A stretch of 35,766 nucleotides of DNA from Nitrospirota bacterium (GTDB taxonomy: Bacteria; Nitrospirota; Nitrospiria; JACQBZ01), in assembly GCA_016201865.1 (NCBI GenBank), contig JACQCA010000067.1, positions 1-35,766 on the forward strand. Direction: 5' to 3'. The notes under the pieces were generated by a model. The model was not told where the DNA came from. It saw only the letters and a list, made by a program, of their open reading frames with translations, and did not search any database. A program made the translations under genes and the position numbers. Positions 1 through 7,983 of the stretch are shown one piece after another (positions within the stretch are counted from its first letter, which is position 1; each line of letters starts with the position of its first letter).

Positions 1-52
1 CCTCGACCACTTGGCGTTTGAACTCGGAACTGAAGGTTCGCTGACTTCTCAT
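1..52 (-). CDS. IS3-family transposase OrfA, N-terminal fragment
   Basis: The ATG is at 52-50 and the frame runs off the window after 17 codons, reading MRSQRTFSSEFKRQVVE. The pattern R-x-F-S-x-E-F-K-x-x-V-V is the usual start of the helix-turn-helix OrfA protein of IS3-family elements. OrfA binds the terminal repeats and is fused to OrfB by programmed frameshifting to make the active transposase. The truncation is due to the window edge, so whether the element is intact cannot be judged. Confidence 0.7.
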   Translation of the reverse strand, partial: MRSQRTFSSEFKRQVVE

Positions 53-111
53 GACAAGATCCTTTCTGCCCCTTATCGGGGGCCGGTGATCCTGTCGGGT
101 ACTCTAACATA

Positions 112-139
112 GTTCGTCCAGTTTCAGGGGTGCAGTCCA
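112..139 (-). repeat. IS terminal inverted repeat
   Basis: This is the outermost 28 bases of the IS3-like element, beginning at 139 on the minus strand. The exact outer boundary is inferred from the IS3-family consensus, because the partner repeat is outside the window. Confidence 0.55.
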
Positions 140-147
140 GTCATGCC

Positions 148-588
148 CTACGGAAGCTGCCAGCGGAACAGGCGTGTCGGCACGCCGCCGACGCCGTCGA
201 TTCGCAATTCGATCATACCGTCCCGCCCCGGTTCCGGTTTGAACCGCAATACCCCCTTGCGATGATGGTCACCCGGCGGGTCACCTTCCCACTGAAGCGG
301 GGAGTGCGTGCGCCCCTCTGCATCGACGAGCGACGAGAATCGGGTCGGGTCGCCCGCGAGTATAACCGTATGCGTCTCGAATACAACCTCGAATTCCCAT
401 ATCTCGACGCCGGACGCCCACCGTCGCGGCGTCACCTTGACGATGACGCCGCCCTCCTTGTTGATCTGCGGCGACGGGCCGGAAACGATCGGGTCGGCGT
501 GAACGGCCCCAACCCACGCGGCGAGCGCAAACAGAACCGCTGTCGTCAGGAACATCCACCGTCCCGCGCTTATGCGCACCGTTCTCAT
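148..588 (-). CDS. Small exported protein of unknown function
   Basis: This is a 146-residue protein with an N-terminal signal peptide (hydrophobic stretch about residues 12-30, cleavage likely after VHA). The mature part is beta-rich and includes SGPSPQINKEGGV, EIWEFEVVFETHTV and a GDPPGDHHRKGVLRF block, ending in GVGGVPTRLFRW. I recognise it only as a conserved hypothetical periplasmic family. The start at 588 has a GGAGGG ribosome site and overlaps the stop of the upstream membrane gene by 4 bases (ATGA), so the pair is translationally coupled. It is the last gene of the hydrogenase-cytochrome operon. An IS end lies 8 bases past its stop without visibly truncating it. Function is unknown. 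Confidence 0.75.
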   Translation of the reverse strand: MRTVRISAGRWMFLTTAVLFALAAWVGAVHADPIVSGPSPQINKEGGVIVKVTPRRWASGVEIWEFEVVFETHTVILAGDPTRFSSLVDAEGRTHSPLQWEGDPPGDHHRKGVLRFKPEPGRDGMIELRIDGVGGVPTRLFRWQLP

Positions 589-1061
589 GCCTGTCCCTCC
601 ATCTGCGCCATGTGCCGCGTCGCCTGCACCGCCTTGCGGCCGACATACACTACGCCGGCGGCGTTGAACAACAAGCCCGCCCAGAAAAGCTCGGTCTGGT
701 ATTGCGCCGCGAGGGCAACGAAACCGGTGGCCCCGAGCACCGGCACGACATTGGCGAGGTAATGCGTGCAGCACGAGATCATCGCCGCGGTGGAGGTTCC
801 GCCGGTGACCGCGACGACCTTCCCCGAGCTGTCCGTATGGCGCGTGACAATCCGCAACTGGGTGTAGAGCCCGATCTGGATGCCGAAGCCGGCCGCCAGC
901 GTTACAATGAAGTACCAGAACCGGCCGAACTGCGCGAAGGCGAACTCCCGGCCGGAGACCAAGGTCAGCACCGCGAAGTAGACGGCCAGCAGCAGCACCG
1001 CCGCCGCGAGACCGATGAGTACGGGTCGCATCCCTCTACCGCCTGTTATATCGTCGCGCAT
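585..1061 (-). CDS. Four-helix membrane protein with a CCxH motif
   Basis: This protein of 158 residues (or 148 from the internal ATG at 1031) is mostly hydrophobic, with about four membrane helices: residues about 12-32, 45-65, 85-110 and 120-140. The third helix region carries ISCCTHYLANVVPVLG. A paired-cysteine plus histidine motif in a helix suggests metal or redox chemistry. I know similar CC-x-H small membrane proteins from environmental genomes, but none with a proven job. Two starts are possible: 1061 has a weak ribosome site, while 1031 has AGAGGG too close to the ATG. It is coupled by ATGA overlap to the exported protein downstream. It lies just after the porin-cytochrome gene, so a role linked to periplasmic redox or metal handling is an inference. 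Confidence 0.7.
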   Translation of the reverse strand: MRDDITGGRGMRPVLIGLAAAVLLLAVYFAVLTLVSGREFAFAQFGRFWYFIVTLAAGFGIQIGLYTQLRIVTRHTDSSGKVVAVTGGTSTAAMISCCTHYLANVVPVLGATGFVALAAQYQTELFWAGLLFNAAGVVYVGRKAVQATRHMAQMEGQA

Positions 1062-1092
1062 GGTGGCCGCCTCGTTCCGTCATCGCTCCCGC

Positions 1093-2328
1093 TTAGAAAT
1101 TGAGCATCAACTCGGCTACGACTTTATTGTCCGTGGTCTCCTTAGTGCCCGTGACCGCCTTCTCTTTCGTGGTGGCCGATCCCTCGACCGCCAGCCGCAG
1201 CCAATCCTGCAAGGGCCGAACAATTCCCACCGTGATCGTGGTTGTCCGATCGTTCTTCGACTTTGAATCGCTGTTCGGATCCACGAAATCATATCGGGCC
1301 AGCGCCGTGAGTTCCGCCGAGGCGATGTACTGTTCGAGCTCGACGTAATAGGCGTCCGCGTTGATGGTATCGGCGCCCGCCGCGGCTGGATCATCGGCGC
1401 TCTGAATATAGCCCCCCTGAATTTCAAACCCGACCGGCAGCACGCCGGCGAATGTCACTCCATACCGCTGGAACCCGATCCGATTCGCCGTCACGAGATC
1501 CGGGTCGGTGTGGTAGACGCCAGAGTAATAAAGCAGCGTGAAGCCCGAGGCCCGGTCGTCTAAGATCTGCTCGAACGCCAGCATGTAATCCTTTTGTGCA
1601 TCGATCTCGCCTTCGGTCCCCTTTCCGGCATCATCCACTCCGTTCGCGACCTGCGCGATCATCCGCGAGCGATCGGGCATGAACGGCAGCTTGAAGATAT
1701 GAGCCAGCTCCAAGCCGCGCTGGTCCTCGCCGAGCGTGAATTTTGCACCTCCTGTCGTCAAGTCGGCCGATCGGATCGCTGGTGTGCTGATTCCTGTAGG
1801 ACGATCAAACCCCGCGAAGCCCACACGGGATAGAGTATGAAACTGACCCGCACGGAGCGTCGTGAAATGTTCCGGGCTGCCCCAGACGCCCGCGATTGAA
1901 GCCACCAGGCTGATATCGTCCTTCGCCTCCCATTCCAGCTCGGCAAACCCGGCATAGTTCTTACCCACCGGCCCACCGTAGAAAAAGGTGGTGTCGTGCC
2001 ACTGGAACTCATTCGTGTCCCGTTTTGTATCGTCCTCAAAATTGGCATAGGCGTATTGCCCGCGCCCGCGCACCGATAGATAATGGCTCACGTTCGCGGC
2101 ATTGATCTCCTTGTCGAACTCGTCCGGCATCCGATAGCCCGCCTGCCGGAATTTATGCCCCAGGGTGTTGAGCCTCGGCGGCGCGGGATAGTGGCACATC
2201 GAGCAGGGCTGATCGTACTTCCGGGCCCAAGCAGGGATCGCCTGGGCTTCACTGATCCAAATAAAATCCATGCCCGCCCAACCGATCAGGAAGATTAACA
2301 GCGACAATGATAAGTGTGCTTGCCTCAT
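1093..2328 (-). CDS. Cyc2-like outer-membrane porin fused to a monoheme cytochrome c
   Basis: This is a 411-residue protein. A signal peptide (residues 1-30, ending EAQA) is followed at once by one heme site, in IPAWARKYDQPCSMCH, and then PRLNTLGHKFRQAGY. The rest is a run of alternating beta strands (for example QYAYANF, AELEW, TLLYYSGVY) ending in a terminal phenylalanine, typical of outer-membrane beta-barrels. The order A-R-x-x-x-x-C-x-x-C-H, P-x-L-N, G-x-x-F, GY matches the N-terminus of Cyc2-type fused cytochrome-porins, which in iron oxidisers move electrons across the outer membrane. The start at 2328 is chosen for its GGAGGGCG ribosome site and signal peptide; the longer frame upstream is not. 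Its place after a tetraheme cytochrome and hydrogenase suggests one electron conduit. The substrate is unknown. Confidence 0.75.
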   Translation of the reverse strand: MRQAHLSLSLLIFLIGWAGMDFIWISEAQAIPAWARKYDQPCSMCHYPAPPRLNTLGHKFRQAGYRMPDEFDKEINAANVSHYLSVRGRGQYAYANFEDDTKRDTNEFQWHDTTFFYGGPVGKNYAGFAELEWEAKDDISLVASIAGVWGSPEHFTTLRAGQFHTLSRVGFAGFDRPTGISTPAIRSADLTTGGAKFTLGEDQRGLELAHIFKLPFMPDRSRMIAQVANGVDDAGKGTEGEIDAQKDYMLAFEQILDDRASGFTLLYYSGVYHTDPDLVTANRIGFQRYGVTFAGVLPVGFEIQGGYIQSADDPAAAGADTINADAYYVELEQYIASAELTALARYDFVDPNSDSKSKNDRTTTITVGIVRPLQDWLRLAVEGSATTKEKAVTGTKETTDNKVVAELMLNF

Positions 2329-2360
2329 CGCGCCCTCCTTTTGTTTGAGAACCGTGCATT

Positions 2361-2840
2361 TTACTTTGGATGATTGATCTGCTCCCACAGCTTCGCATAA
2401 TCGAACCCTTTGAAGGTGGGGCTGTCCGGATTGTGGCAGCTCTTGCAGCTCTTCGGATCCGGCTTTACGATCAGGCCGGCCTTCTTCGCTCCCTCTTTGT
2501 CCTTTTTGGAATGCATTTTAATATAAAGACTCCCCGGACCGTGGCAGGCCTCGCACTGGATACCGACCATTTCGGGCGCTGCCTGTTTGGTTATGCGGTA
2601 CCCGGTGATATGACAGTCCAGGCATTTTGGATCTTTCTGCTGGTCAGGCTTTAAGACCTCAAAGGCCTTGGCATGTCCGCTCTCGGCCCAGATTTTATGT
2701 TGTTTCATATGACAGAGTTTGCATTTGGCCGCGCCCACATGGGTCGCCTCCTCTCCGGCAGCCTTTTGGATAAACCCGATTCCGATCGTCAGTAAGATCA
2801 GGACGGCCAGACTCAACATGATCCGCAGTGTGGTTCGCAT
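2361..2840 (-). CDS. Periplasmic tetraheme cytochrome c (c554-like)
   Basis: This is a 159-residue protein with a signal peptide (hydrophobic residues 7-26) and four c-type heme sites: CKLCH, CLDCH, CEACH and CKSCH. A histidine-rich spacing (MKQHKIWAESGHAKAF) supplies likely distal ligands. The layout resembles the cytochrome c554 family of small multiheme electron carriers. The start has a GGGGAGGAA ribosome site. The gene lies between hypE (19 bases upstream) and the porin-cytochrome gene (32 bases downstream) in the same operon. It is well placed to shuttle electrons in the periplasm between the hydrogenase cytochrome b or quinone pool and the outer-membrane cytochrome; this path is an inference. 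Confidence 0.85.
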   Translation of the reverse strand: MRTTLRIMLSLAVLILLTIGIGFIQKAAGEEATHVGAAKCKLCHMKQHKIWAESGHAKAFEVLKPDQQKDPKCLDCHITGYRITKQAAPEMVGIQCEACHGPGSLYIKMHSKKDKEGAKKAGLIVKPDPKSCKSCHNPDSPTFKGFDYAKLWEQINHPK

Positions 2841-2859
2841 CTCATTCCTCCCCTTTAGG

Positions 2860-3927
2860 TCAGCAGATCCTCGGCAACTGCTCGCCCGACAGCATATCCA
2901 CCACCCGGAAACCGCCGATTCGACTTTTCATGACGACGGTGCCGGCATGATCGGCGACGACCTCGCCGATGACGGCGGCCTCTTTCCCAAGCGGATGCCG
3001 TCGCATCGCGGCCAACACGCGGTCGGACGCTTCGGGGTCGACAAAGGCAATCAGCTTCCCCTCATTTGCGACGTAAAGCGGATCGAGCCCCAGAATCTCG
3101 CAGGCGCCCCTCACCTCTTCGCCGATTTGAATCCGATCTTCCACGATCGAGATTCCGACCTGGGCCTGCTCGGCGATTTCATTTAATACGCTGGCCAGGC
3201 CGCCGCGGGTGGGATCGCGAAGCACATGGATCGCTTTGCTCGCATCGAACATCGTCATCACCAAGTCATTGAGCGCAGCCGTGTCGCTTTCGATCCGGGT
3301 CTCGAACTCCAACCCTTCCCGGACGGACATAATCGCGATGCCATGCACAGCAATCGGCCCGTTGAGGATAATCTTGTCGCCGGCCCTTGCACGCTTCGGA
3401 TGGATCTCGACACCCGGTTCGATCATGCCCACGCCCGATGTGTTGATGAAGATTTTGTCGCCCTTGCCACGGTCCACGACTTTGGTGTCGCCCGTCACGA
3501 GCAAAACGCCGGCCTTTTGGGATGCCGACTGCATCGAGAGGACGACCCGCCACAAATCCTCCATCGGGAATCCCTCTTCGATGATAAACGCGGCCGAGAG
3601 ATAGAGCGGGCGGGCGCCGCACATCGCGAGGTCGTTCACGGTGCCGTTGACCGCAAGCCCGCCGATGTCCCCGCCGGGGAAGACGATCGGGTTCACAACA
3701 TACGAATCCGTGGTGAAGGCCAGCTTGACGCCGTTCAACGAAATGACGGCGCCGTCGTGCAGCGGCTCAAGAAACTCGTTCCGGAACGACGGCAGAAACA
3801 TCTTCCGGATCATCTGCTGCGTGAGCCGTCCCCCGCCGCCGTGAGCCAGAAGCACGCTTTTGTAATCGGTGATCGGAATAGGACACGACAGCCCGGCCGT
3901 TAGACCCACGATCATTTGCTTATCCAT
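2860..3927 (-). CDS. hypE: Hydrogenase maturation protein HypE
   Basis: HypE makes the cyanide ligands of the [NiFe] active-site iron. It dehydrates the thiocarboxamide that HypF places on its C-terminal cysteine and passes the CN group to the HypC-HypD complex. The 355-residue protein has the PurM-like ATP-binding fold, with HGGGGRLTQQMI near the start, TDSYVV, GGDIGGLAVNGTVNDLAM and DPTRGGLAS. It ends in PRIC, the essential terminal cysteine. Length and motifs are normal for the family. It is the last hyp gene of the operon, 28 bases after hypD, and that gap holds a perfect palindrome. Confidence 0.97.
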   Translation of the reverse strand: MDKQMIVGLTAGLSCPIPITDYKSVLLAHGGGGRLTQQMIRKMFLPSFRNEFLEPLHDGAVISLNGVKLAFTTDSYVVNPIVFPGGDIGGLAVNGTVNDLAMCGARPLYLSAAFIIEEGFPMEDLWRVVLSMQSASQKAGVLLVTGDTKVVDRGKGDKIFINTSGVGMIEPGVEIHPKRARAGDKIILNGPIAVHGIAIMSVREGLEFETRIESDTAALNDLVMTMFDASKAIHVLRDPTRGGLASVLNEIAEQAQVGISIVEDRIQIGEEVRGACEILGLDPLYVANEGKLIAFVDPEASDRVLAAMRRHPLGKEAAVIGEVVADHAGTVVMKSRIGGFRVVDMLSGEQLPRIC

Positions 3928-3944
3928 AACCGCTCCCTGTTTTT

Positions 3945-3969
3945 AATCTCAAATTTCAAATTTGAGATT
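3945..3969. repeat. Palindromic repeat, copy 1 (hypD stop / hypD-hypE gap)
   Basis: This is a perfect inverted repeat with 12-base arms (AATCTCAAATTT / AAATTTGAGATT) around one central C. The hypD stop codon lies at its centre, so the last six HypD residues (DLKSQI) are encoded by the repeat and its flank (to 3976). Read in another frame it gives ISNLKFEI, nearly the peptide found in both copies inside hypF. Confidence 0.85.
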
Positions 3970-5059
3970 TGAGATCCACCCTTCCGAAATGATAATACGC
4001 GGCGCAGGCCCCTTCGGATGACACCATCGGAGCGCCGAGCGGAAATTCGGGCGTGCATTGCGTGCCGAATGCCGGACAGTCGTGCGGTTTTTTCAGTCCC
4101 TGAAGCACGAGACCCGCGATGCAGAGGGGAGATTCCCTGGCTTCGATACCGGCCACGTCGAAACGCTTTTCGGCATCGTACTCGGAATAGTCTCTTTTCA
4201 ACCGGTAGCCGCTCATTGGAATCTCGCCGATGCCGCGCCACGTGCGGTCGGTCGGCTCGAACACCTCCGACAAGAGTTGCCGGGCCGGAATATTCCCCTC
4301 GCGCCGCACGGACCGCGCGTACTGGTTCTGAACCTCGGTCCGGCCCTCCTCAAGCTGTTGCACCGTCATATAGATCCCTTGTAGAATGTCCACCGGCTCA
4401 AATCCGGTCACAACGATCGGAACGTGATATCGTCCCGCGATCGGAATATATTCCTCATACCCCATCACGGTGCAGACATGTCCGGCCGCAAGAAACCCCT
4501 GGACCAAATGGGTCTGCGGCGATAGAAGCGCCTCCATCGCGGGCGGAACCAGTACGTGCGAGCAAAGAATCGAAAAGTTTTTCAGGCCGAGCCGCTTCGC
4601 AAGCCAGACCGACATCGCATTGGCCGGAGCCGTCGTCTCAAACCCGACCGCGAAAAAGACGACCTGCTTGTCCGGGTTCTGCTTTGCGATCTTCACCGCG
4701 TCGAGCGGCGAATAGACCATCCGCACGGCGCCCCCCTCCGCTTTCACGGTGAGCAGATCCTTGCTCGATCCGGGCACGCGAAGCATATCGCCGAATGAAG
4801 TGAAAATAACGTCCGGCCGGGACGCGATGGCGATGGCCTTGTCGATCATCGAAAGCGGCGTGACGCAAACCGGACAGCCCGGGCCGTGCACCAGAGTGAT
4901 CTCCTTCGGCAGCAGCGACTCGATCCCGTATTTGACGATCGTATGGGTCTGCCCGCCGCAGATCTCCATGATCGTCCACGGACGCGTGGTGATCGCGTGG
5001 AGCCGCTCGGAATATTTCCGTGCGGTCGCTTCATCCCGATATTCATCAATAAATCGCAT
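3956..5059 (-). CDS. hypD: Hydrogenase maturation protein HypD
   Basis: HypD is the [4Fe-4S] scaffold that, with HypC, assembles the Fe(CN)2CO unit of the [NiFe] active site. The 367-residue protein begins [10 protein letters not shown], the family's usual start. It has [10 protein letters not shown] (Cys34), HGPGCPVC (Cys62, Cys65), GFETTAPA, and a C-terminal cluster-binding set in [18 protein letters not shown] and [10 protein letters not shown] longer frame could start at 5086, but homology and the G-rich ribosome site favour 5059, giving a 14-base overlap with hypC. The final six residues (DLKSQI) come from an inserted palindrome, which may have replaced the original end without touching conserved residues. 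Confidence 0.96.
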   Translation of the reverse strand: MRFIDEYRDEATARKYSERLHAITTRPWTIMEICGGQTHTIVKYGIESLLPKEITLVHGPGCPVCVTPLSMIDKAIAIASRPDVIFTSFGDMLRVPGSSKDLLTVKAEGGAVRMVYSPLDAVKIAKQNPDKQVVFFAVGFETTAPANAMSVWLAKRLGLKNFSILCSHVLVPPAMEALLSPQTHLVQGFLAAGHVCTVMGYEEYIPIAGRYHVPIVVTGFEPVDILQGIYMTVQQLEEGRTEVQNQYARSVRREGNIPARQLLSEVFEPTDRTWRGIGEIPMSGYRLKRDYSEYDAEKRFDVAGIEARESPLCIAGLVLQGLKKPHDCPAFGTQCTPEFPLGAPMVSSEGACAAYYHFGRVDLKSQI

Positions 5060-5354
5060 CGGCCGGCCCCCCGCTTGAAGATTCATAACCTCGGTGATCT
5101 TCGGGCTCCGGGATTTTCAGCTCCTCCAGAGCGCCGTCGATCTGCTCGAACAGTTTCAGCGTCTTCATCGCCTCTTCCTCATCCATTTTGCTGATCGCGA
5201 AGCCCACATGGACGATCACATAATCACCCACCTTCACATCCGGAATCCATTCCAGACAGACCCGTTTCTGGATTCCTCCAAAGCTGGCCCGCCCCATTCG
5301 GGGCTCGACCGAATCCTCGATCTCCAGCACTTTGCCGGGTATTGCAAGACACAT
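5046..5354 (-). CDS. hypC: Hydrogenase assembly chaperone HypC
   Basis: HypC binds iron and the HypD scaffold through its N-terminal cysteine and delivers the Fe(CN)2CO group to the large-subunit precursor. The 102-residue protein starts MCLAIPGKV, the diagnostic motif with the essential Cys2, followed by [15 protein letters not shown], also typical. The ribosome site GGGAGGG sits upstream of this ATG. The longer frame upstream overlaps hypF and is not used. Its C-terminal tail ([19 protein letters not shown]) is longer than in many homologues and overlaps the start of hypD. One base separates it from the hypF stop. Confidence 0.96.
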   Translation of the reverse strand: MCLAIPGKVLEIEDSVEPRMGRASFGGIQKRVCLEWIPDVKVGDYVIVHVGFAISKMDEEEAMKTLKLFEQIDGALEELKIPEPEDHRGYESSSGGPADAIY

Positions 5355-5355
5355 T

Positions 5356-7728
5356 TTACGATCCCTCCCTCGTGTTTGATGATTGGGCCCCAATAAAATC
5401 CGTCATCGCCTTGGCTGCCCGAAGCGCAACAAAGGCCTGCCCCAATGCGATCCCTCCGTCGTTTGGCGGGACCCGTTGGTGCCAGTAAGGGCGAAAGCCG
5501 GCTGCCTCGAGCTCTCGGACGGCGCGTTCGGTCAGATATTTGTTTTGAAAACATCCGCCGGTCAACACGATCCGTTCTTCGCCGGCTCGCTTTGCAACAT
5601 CCACAATAATCCCGGCGAGCGTATTGTGAAATTTTGCCGAGATGATGCCGACTGAAATCTCCCGCTTCAGGTCATCAAGAATCCCCGATATCATAGGCTC
5701 CCAATCAATGTTCAGACAGTCGTCCATCTGAAATTTGAGATTTGAAATTTGAAACGGATACGCCTCATCCATCCGTTCGTCCCCGATCGCGAACTCCAGT
5801 TCCATCGCGGCCTGGCCTTCAAAACTGACGCGCTGACGAAGTCCGACAAGCGAGGCCACGGCATCAAACAATCGTCCCGCGCTCGAGGTCTTCGGCGAAT
5901 TCAATCCTCCGGCCAGCATCATCCGAAGCGCCGCCCGTTCGGCAGGCGCGAAGGCTTGTGTCGTCGGCAAGCCCGCACGATCAAACAGGCGGTCTCCGAG
6001 GATTTCATACAGCAGACCGACGGCGGTCCGCCTCGGTTCCTTGACGGCGGCCGCGCCGCCCGGCAGCCGGAACCGCCGAAACGAAGCGACACGCCGAAAA
6101 CCGGACGCATCCGTCTTCAAAAATTCTCCTCCCCAGATTGTTCCATCCGGGCCATAGCCGGTCCCGTCCCATGAAACACCCAGGACCGGTCCTTCGATCT
6201 CGTTCTCGGCCATGCAGGATGCCACATGAGCATAATGATGTTGAACCGCGATGAGAGGTACGCCCTGATCCTTGGCATATTGTGTCGAGAGGTAGTCCGG
6301 ATGCAGATCGCAAGCGATCCGTTCCGGTTGAGCGTTATACAAGGTTTGAAAGCTCGCGATCACCTTACGGAAGGCATTGAAAGCTTCCGGTGTCTCCAGG
6401 TCCCCGATATGCTGGCTGATGAAAATATTGTTTCCGGCCGTCAATGCCACGGTGTTCTTCAGATGTCCGCCGACCGCCAGCACCGATGGGGCGGCTCGAC
6501 TGAGCTCGCCGAAGTCCGGTCCCCTGAGATGAACGGGAAGAGGCGCATAGCCGCGGGCGCGGCGCAAGACCAACTCCCGCCCCATCATGATTCTCACGAC
6601 CGAGTCATCCACGTGCCGGATGATGGGGCGGTCGTGAATGAGAAACAGATCCGCAATACCGCCAAGCCGCTCGACCGCCTCCTGCTCATCCGTGCAGATC
6701 GGTTCGTCCGAATCATTTCCGCTCGTCGCCACGACCGGGAAACTTAGTTCGTTCATCAAAACGTGGTGCAGCGGCGTGTAGGGAAGCATGACGCCGAGGT
6801 AAGGATTGCGGGGGGCGACGGAGGGGGCGATTTGCAATTTCAAATTTGAGATCTCAAATTTTCGACGCAGCAGAACAATGGGCGATTCAGGAGAGAGAAG
6901 CAGCCGTTCTTCCAGTTCAGAGACTTCGCAGCAGGCCTTGACCGATTCGAGGGATGGAACCATCAGCGCGAACGGTTTCTCTTCACGATGTTTGCGCTCC
7001 CGCATTCGGGTCACGGCTTCCTCATTACGAGCATCCGCGATCAAATGAAATCCCCCCAGGCCTTTGACCGCGACAATCTTTCCGGCACGGATCGCGGCCG
7101 CCGCCCCGACCAATGCCTCGTGATGTTTGGACAGAAGACGTCCCGCCTCATCCCACAACTCCAGATGGGGCCCGCAGACCGGACAGGCGTTCGGCTGTGC
7201 ATGGAATCGTCGGTCGAGCGGGTTCTCGTACTCCTCCCGACAGGCCTCGCACATCTCAAATTTCTTCATCGTCGTGTTGCTGCGGTCGTAAGGGAGCGAT
7301 TCGATGATCGTGAAGCGCGGCCCGCAGTTCGTGCAGTTCGTAAAGGGGTAGCGATAGCGACGATTCGCCGGATCGAACAGCTCCCTCAAACAGTCCGGAC
7401 AGGCGGCGATGTCCGGAAGCACGAGGGCGGTCGGCGGGCCGTCGCCGTTGCTGTGGCGGATCTCAAAGCCGGAGAATCCGACGGGGTCGAGAAACGAAAA
7501 CTCAAGACTCTGGATGAAGGAGCGGGGCGGTTTTTCTTTTTCGATGCGGAGGAGAAAGGCGTCCAGATGGGGCTTGACGCCCTCCGCCTCGATGAAGACG
7601 CCTTGGGAGGAATTCAAGATCCAGCCCGGCAAACCCATCTCGGTCGCCAGTCGATAGATAAACGGGCGGAAGCCGACTCCCTGCACGGCCCCTCGAACCG
7701 TGATCTGAACTCGTTGGACGTCGACCAT
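5356..7728 (-). CDS. hypF: Carbamoyltransferase HypF
   Basis: HypF uses carbamoyl phosphate and ATP to carbamoylate the C-terminal cysteine of HypE, the first step toward the CN ligands. The 790-residue protein has the full order: acylphosphatase domain (QITVRGAVQGVGFRPF, residues 8-23), two zinc-finger repeats (CPDC...CTNC and CEAC...CPVC, about 108-190), a YrdC-like domain (about 210-390), and a Kae1-like C-terminal domain with QHHYAHVASCMAE and SWDGTGYGPDGT. Two stretches do not belong to the family: KFEISNLKLQI near residue 290 and FQISNLKFQM near residue 660. Both are translations of the palindromic repeat also found at hypD. They fall in what look like surface loops, and the reading frame stays open. 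The start at 7728 has GGGGCGGG upstream and overlaps no gene. Confidence 0.96.
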   Translation of the reverse strand: MVDVQRVQITVRGAVQGVGFRPFIYRLATEMGLPGWILNSSQGVFIEAEGVKPHLDAFLLRIEKEKPPRSFIQSLEFSFLDPVGFSGFEIRHSNGDGPPTALVLPDIAACPDCLRELFDPANRRYRYPFTNCTNCGPRFTIIESLPYDRSNTTMKKFEMCEACREEYENPLDRRFHAQPNACPVCGPHLELWDEAGRLLSKHHEALVGAAAAIRAGKIVAVKGLGGFHLIADARNEEAVTRMRERKHREEKPFALMVPSLESVKACCEVSELEERLLLSPESPIVLLRRKFEISNLKLQIAPSVAPRNPYLGVMLPYTPLHHVLMNELSFPVVATSGNDSDEPICTDEQEAVERLGGIADLFLIHDRPIIRHVDDSVVRIMMGRELVLRRARGYAPLPVHLRGPDFGELSRAAPSVLAVGGHLKNTVALTAGNNIFISQHIGDLETPEAFNAFRKVIASFQTLYNAQPERIACDLHPDYLSTQYAKDQGVPLIAVQHHYAHVASCMAENEIEGPVLGVSWDGTGYGPDGTIWGGEFLKTDASGFRRVASFRRFRLPGGAAAVKEPRRTAVGLLYEILGDRLFDRAGLPTTQAFAPAERAALRMMLAGGLNSPKTSSAGRLFDAVASLVGLRQRVSFEGQAAMELEFAIGDERMDEAYPFQISNLKFQMDDCLNIDWEPMISGILDDLKREISVGIISAKFHNTLAGIIVDVAKRAGEERIVLTGGCFQNKYLTERAVRELEAAGFRPYWHQRVPPNDGGIALGQAFVALRAAKAMTDFIGAQSSNTREGS
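5726..5755. repeat. Palindromic repeat, copy 2 (inside hypF)
   Basis: An AT-rich segment in GC-rich hypF, on the plus strand GAAATTTGAGATTTGAAATT and flank. It is read in hypF as FQISNLKFQM, adding about ten residues without breaking the frame. Confidence 0.8.
6831..6862. repeat. Palindromic repeat, copy 3 (inside hypF)
   Basis: Plus strand CAATTTCAAATTTGAGATCT and flank. It is read in hypF as KFEISNLKLQI, in the same translation frame as copy 2. It contains the partly self-complementary core AAATTTGAGATCTCAAATTT. Confidence 0.8.
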
Positions 7729-7737
7729 GACCCGCCC

Positions 7738-7983
7738 CTATTCCTCAAGATCCACTTCCACCACACTCAGCTCATTTCCAGGCACCGGTTCGATCTCAAG
7801 CTTTGCCCCGTCCAGTGCGGTTCCCTGACCGGCCAATTCGAAACAGAATGTTAGAGACTCCGGCGCGATGCCGACACGGTCGCCGATTCTCAGCTTCACC
7901 GACTTTACGCCCCGGAGTTCGCCGGCCGGAAGATGTTGTCGCACTGATTCGACGATGCTCCGGGCGATCGAGAATTCATGCAT
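7738..7983 (-). CDS. hypA: HypA-like nickel chaperone lacking the zinc-binding lobe
   Basis: HypA normally delivers nickel to the hydrogenase large subunit with HypB. It has an N-terminal nickel site (MHE) and a zinc loop with two CxxC motifs, in about 113 residues. This protein has the correct start (MHEFSIARSIVESV) and core (KLRIGDRVGIAPESLTFCFE, LEIEPVPG) but jumps from VPG directly to NELSVVEVDLEE. It is only 81 residues and contains no CxxC. About 30 residues are missing in frame, exactly the zinc ribbon. The ATG at 7983 has a GGGAGA site and overlaps the protease gene by 8 bases. It could be a functional minimal form, a decayed gene, or a local assembly error. Confidence 0.85.
   Translation of the reverse strand: MHEFSIARSIVESVRQHLPAGELRGVKSVKLRIGDRVGIAPESLTFCFELAGQGTALDGAKLEIEPVPGNELSVVEVDLEE

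Larger units (their letters stand above)
1..139 (-). mobile_element. IS3-family insertion sequence, left end (cut by window edge)
   Basis: Read on the minus strand from 139 inward, the sequence begins TGGACTGCACCCCTGAAAC and continues CTGGACGAAC. This fits the terminal inverted repeats of IS3-family elements (TGnnCTGnnCCC...TGGAC). About 90 bases further in, an ORF starts whose first residues look like an IS3 OrfA transposase. Only this end is visible. The element boundary lies 8 bases from the stop codon of the neighbouring gene, which seems intact. I cannot see the other end or the target duplication. Confidence 0.75.
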
